Under the pieces are notes generated by a model that did no database searches, was not told the DNA's origin, and saw nothing but the letters and a program-made list of their open reading frames with translations. From positions 1 through 31,404 of the forward strand of contig JAKSYS010000711.1 in assembly GCA_022925895.1 (NCBI GenBank): 31,404 bases of DNA, read 5' to 3'. A program made the translations under genes and the position numbers. Each line of letters opens with the position of its first letter. The first letter of the stretch is position 1. Positions 29,161-31,404 of this stretch are shown in pieces. The DNA comes from Fragilaria crotonensis (Eukaryota > Bacillariophyta > Fragilariophyceae > Fragilariales > Fragilariaceae).

Positions 29161-31404
29161 CGGATGCGCTTAATTAGACGTCCCTGGTTGCGTTCCTGTA
29201 AGTCGCCGCGTCCCACCATGGCATGAATGGCCTGTGCCACCAAGACAGCGTTATGACCCTGTGCTGTCGCTTCTTCCAGCAAGCGCTGACGATTTACCAT
29301 CGCACCCTTGCTGAGACGAGCATGCAAAAAGGACTCCGTGTATTCAATCTGAGATTGATTGGCTCCCAACATTCCGCCACCTTCCTGATTATCGACGGCG
29401 TTGGCAGCCATGGTGGAAACTCGGAAGAGGCGGAGGGCTTCTTGAATGTCTTCTAACTGGACGTGAGGATCAAGGCGCATTTTGGCGAGCGATTCGGAGA
29501 TGCGGACTAACGCTTCGAGTTGTCGGACGGTAATTGGAATAGTGGCTTGGGTATCTTGACCATTGCGTGCCGAGTTCTTATCGGAAAGGAAGAAAGTGGA
29601 GGTTAGATTAAACAAAACAGCAAAGCCATAATCACCAGGATAATTCTCACCTCTATGTTACGTTTTCTGACTTCATCACGAATGCGGACGTAGTTGCTCA
29701 CCAGCTGGTCACCGGACGACTCGGAAAGGCGGGGAAAGCATTTGGCCTTGCAATACTGAATGTACTTCTTCATCGCAGCCACATTTAAATCACCTTCCCC
29801 CGTTTCCGCGATTTTCATCACGGACTCAGCAATTGCGTCTGAGCTGGCAGTTTCGTTTTGCATTGCTTCCTCTTCTTGATCAAAAATAGAGGAACGTTGA
29901 CCGCCCTGAGAATTCTCCATGTGCACACCCATCACGTGCTCGCAAATCATGCGATCGCGTTCTTCTTCTCGCACATCTCGTACCAGGAAAATCAGATCGA
30001 ATCGGGATAAAATTGTAGTCATCAAATCAATGTTCTCCCCTGCCGATTTCAAATCATCGTAGCGTCCAAAGACAGGATTTGCAGCCGCCAGGACGGAACT
30101 TCGCGAATTGAGGACTGTTGTAATACCGGCTTTGGCAATCGAAATAGTCTGCTGCTCCATGGCTTCATGGATTGCAACACGATCTTGAGGTCGCATCTTG
30201 TCGAACTCGTCAATACAGACAATTCCTCCGTCCGCCAACACCATGGCACCACCTTCCAAGTAAAATTCTCCCTTGGCGTCCTTAATCACACTCGCCGTCA
30301 AACCCGCCGCAGACGATCCTTTCCCGGACGTATAAATTCCTATTGGCGCCACACGGGAGGCAAACTTGAGAAATTGCGACTTGGCCGTGGAGGGGTCGCC
30401 CAACAACAGCACGTTAATGTCACCTCGAAGATTGACGCCATCCGGCAAACGCTTCCGCGATCCACCCAAGAGCATACAAATAAGTGCCCTTTTAATGTCG
30501 ACTGTGTAACTTCCGGATATGGAAGGCGCCATGCCTCGAGCCAAAATGTCGTACACATTTGGGTGTTTGGCGAGAGCAGTAAATGCTGCTTCTTCTTGAG
30601 GCGTAAATGTGGCAGATTCTCCGGGAGAATTCTGCAATTCGAGACCTACAACTTGAAGATAGACGGATTTGACAGCATCCTTACCAGTGGCAAAGAGCGT
30701 AGGGATACAAAGAACTTGAACACGTGTACCCGGTGGGGCCTTGTCCACCAGGGATCGTTCGACTGCCAAGAGGACGGCTCGTGGCATCTCTCCCGTGGGC
30801 ACCATTTCTGGGGATTCTTGCAACTTCCAGGATTGGCGATCGACAAATTCGCTTTGGTCTGGAACCACTGCATAGGGGAATTGTCCACATTGATCTGATT
30901 GAGGCCCTCCACAACGACTTGGGAGACTTGTGCCAGCATAGGGCCCGCCCATGACAGCAACACGTTGCTCGTGGAGACAACGATTGCATTTGAGTAGCAA
31001 TTGAGTGGCGCGTGATTTGACTGGTGATGTGGAGATAATGATACCGGGACATTTGAGGAGCTTGTTCATACTTTCTGACTTGATCTTACGGAGAGGGGTT
31101 GATGCGAGGCTCCCTCTAAACAAAAGCTGTACCTTGGTGGATGCAAGTTCGAGATCTGGGTCGATTTGAGGTTGAGTACGTTGCTGTGATTCTGGCTCAT
31201 TTGGTTCATCGTCGACATCTTGCGTCGGTTGGTCATCTCTGTTCCCCTGTTCATAAAGCAAAGTCTTCAACGCATCCATGGCGGCCAATTCCATGGCTGG
31301 TATGTAAATTCCGGGAGCGTTGCGAAGTAAACCCAGCATTTCAGGGTCGTATTCACCAAGGTGTTGTATGTCAACTTCAATCTTGGGAAGATTGCGACGA
31401 TACA
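29157..31404 (-). CDS. MCM5: DNA replication licensing factor MCM5 (N-terminus cut off by window edge)
   Basis: Model: complement(join(29157-29576, 29651->31404)). A 74-bp intron (donor GAG|GTGAGA, acceptor GATAAG) joins RKRNIE to NSARNGQDTQATIPITVRQL in phase 0. The frame stays open to the window edge (RRNLPKIEVDIQHLGEYDPE), so the start lies beyond 31404. The zinc-finger cysteines (CNRC ... RCGG ... QCGQ) are near 30980-30890. Walker A GDPSTAKS is at 30400-30377, Walker B CIDEFDK near 30215, and the arginine finger SRFDL near 30005. The IPITVRQLEALVRISESLAKMRL helix and winged-helix end are present. MCM5 is a subunit of the MCM2-7 hexamer, the eukaryotic replicative helicase motor. In MCM2-7 its ATPase elements pair with neighbouring subunits at the gate region. 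The gene looks intact and housekeeping. Confidence 0.96.

Noticed and set aside
29603-29650. reading MCM5 straight through into a hydrophobic end (IILVIMALLFCLI)
   Set aside because: This is translation of the 74-bp intron. Splicing restores the conserved IPITVRQLEA helix of MCM5.

Overview
The window looks like nuclear DNA of a diatom, probably a pennate species close to Phaeodactylum tricornutum. The grounds are indirect: short GT-AG introns of 52-173 bp, near-even base composition, compact genes, intergenic DNA dense in GTAC/CTACCGGTAG palindromes, a Ty1/copia relic of diatom type, and membrane proteins with PS-rich stalks. No RNA gene, CRISPR array or bacterial-style operon was seen.

Left part (1-9,614). 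A broken copia retrotransposon fragment (RT and RNase H, minus strand, 957-2720) carries a 124-bp tandem duplication. After about 1.2 kb of intergenic DNA comes a large plus-strand NLR-like gene: a P-loop STAND/NACHT-type NTPase followed by 16 WD40 repeats. I extend it 5' by two small exons, giving a predicted 1848 aa.

Middle (9,615-13,672). This is gene-poor. Two adjacent elements with matching architecture lie here (9825-11296 and 11421-12669). They have related 14-bp terminal inverted repeats starting TGTCTA, paired TTAATTAA sites just inside the ends, a shared subterminal block, and apparent 4-bp target duplications. They look like a non-autonomous DNA transposon family that I cannot assign. 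Related heptanucleotide tandem repeats lie beside them and recur elsewhere.

Centre right (13,673-23,535). This holds a three-exon disordered protein, a membrane-anchored PhoX/DUF839-like protein, a single-pass acidic-tailed membrane protein, and a 4.5-kb SF1 DNA/RNA helicase gene. The helicase frame is shifted twice inside what looks like a C-terminal nuclease-like domain. It then runs into an acidic tail with SUMO-interaction-like motifs.

Right part (23,536-31,404). A 1.8-kb intergenic region contains a dense, irregular array of the motif TTGCTTAC (13 exact copies in 295 bp). After it come a membrane protein with a disordered acidic N-terminus, a small complex I NDUFB4-like subunit, splicing factor ISY1, and replicative helicase subunit MCM5 (cut by the window edge). 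ISY1 and MCM5 converge and their stop codons overlap. Apart from these two housekeeping genes, I see no shared pathway across the window.
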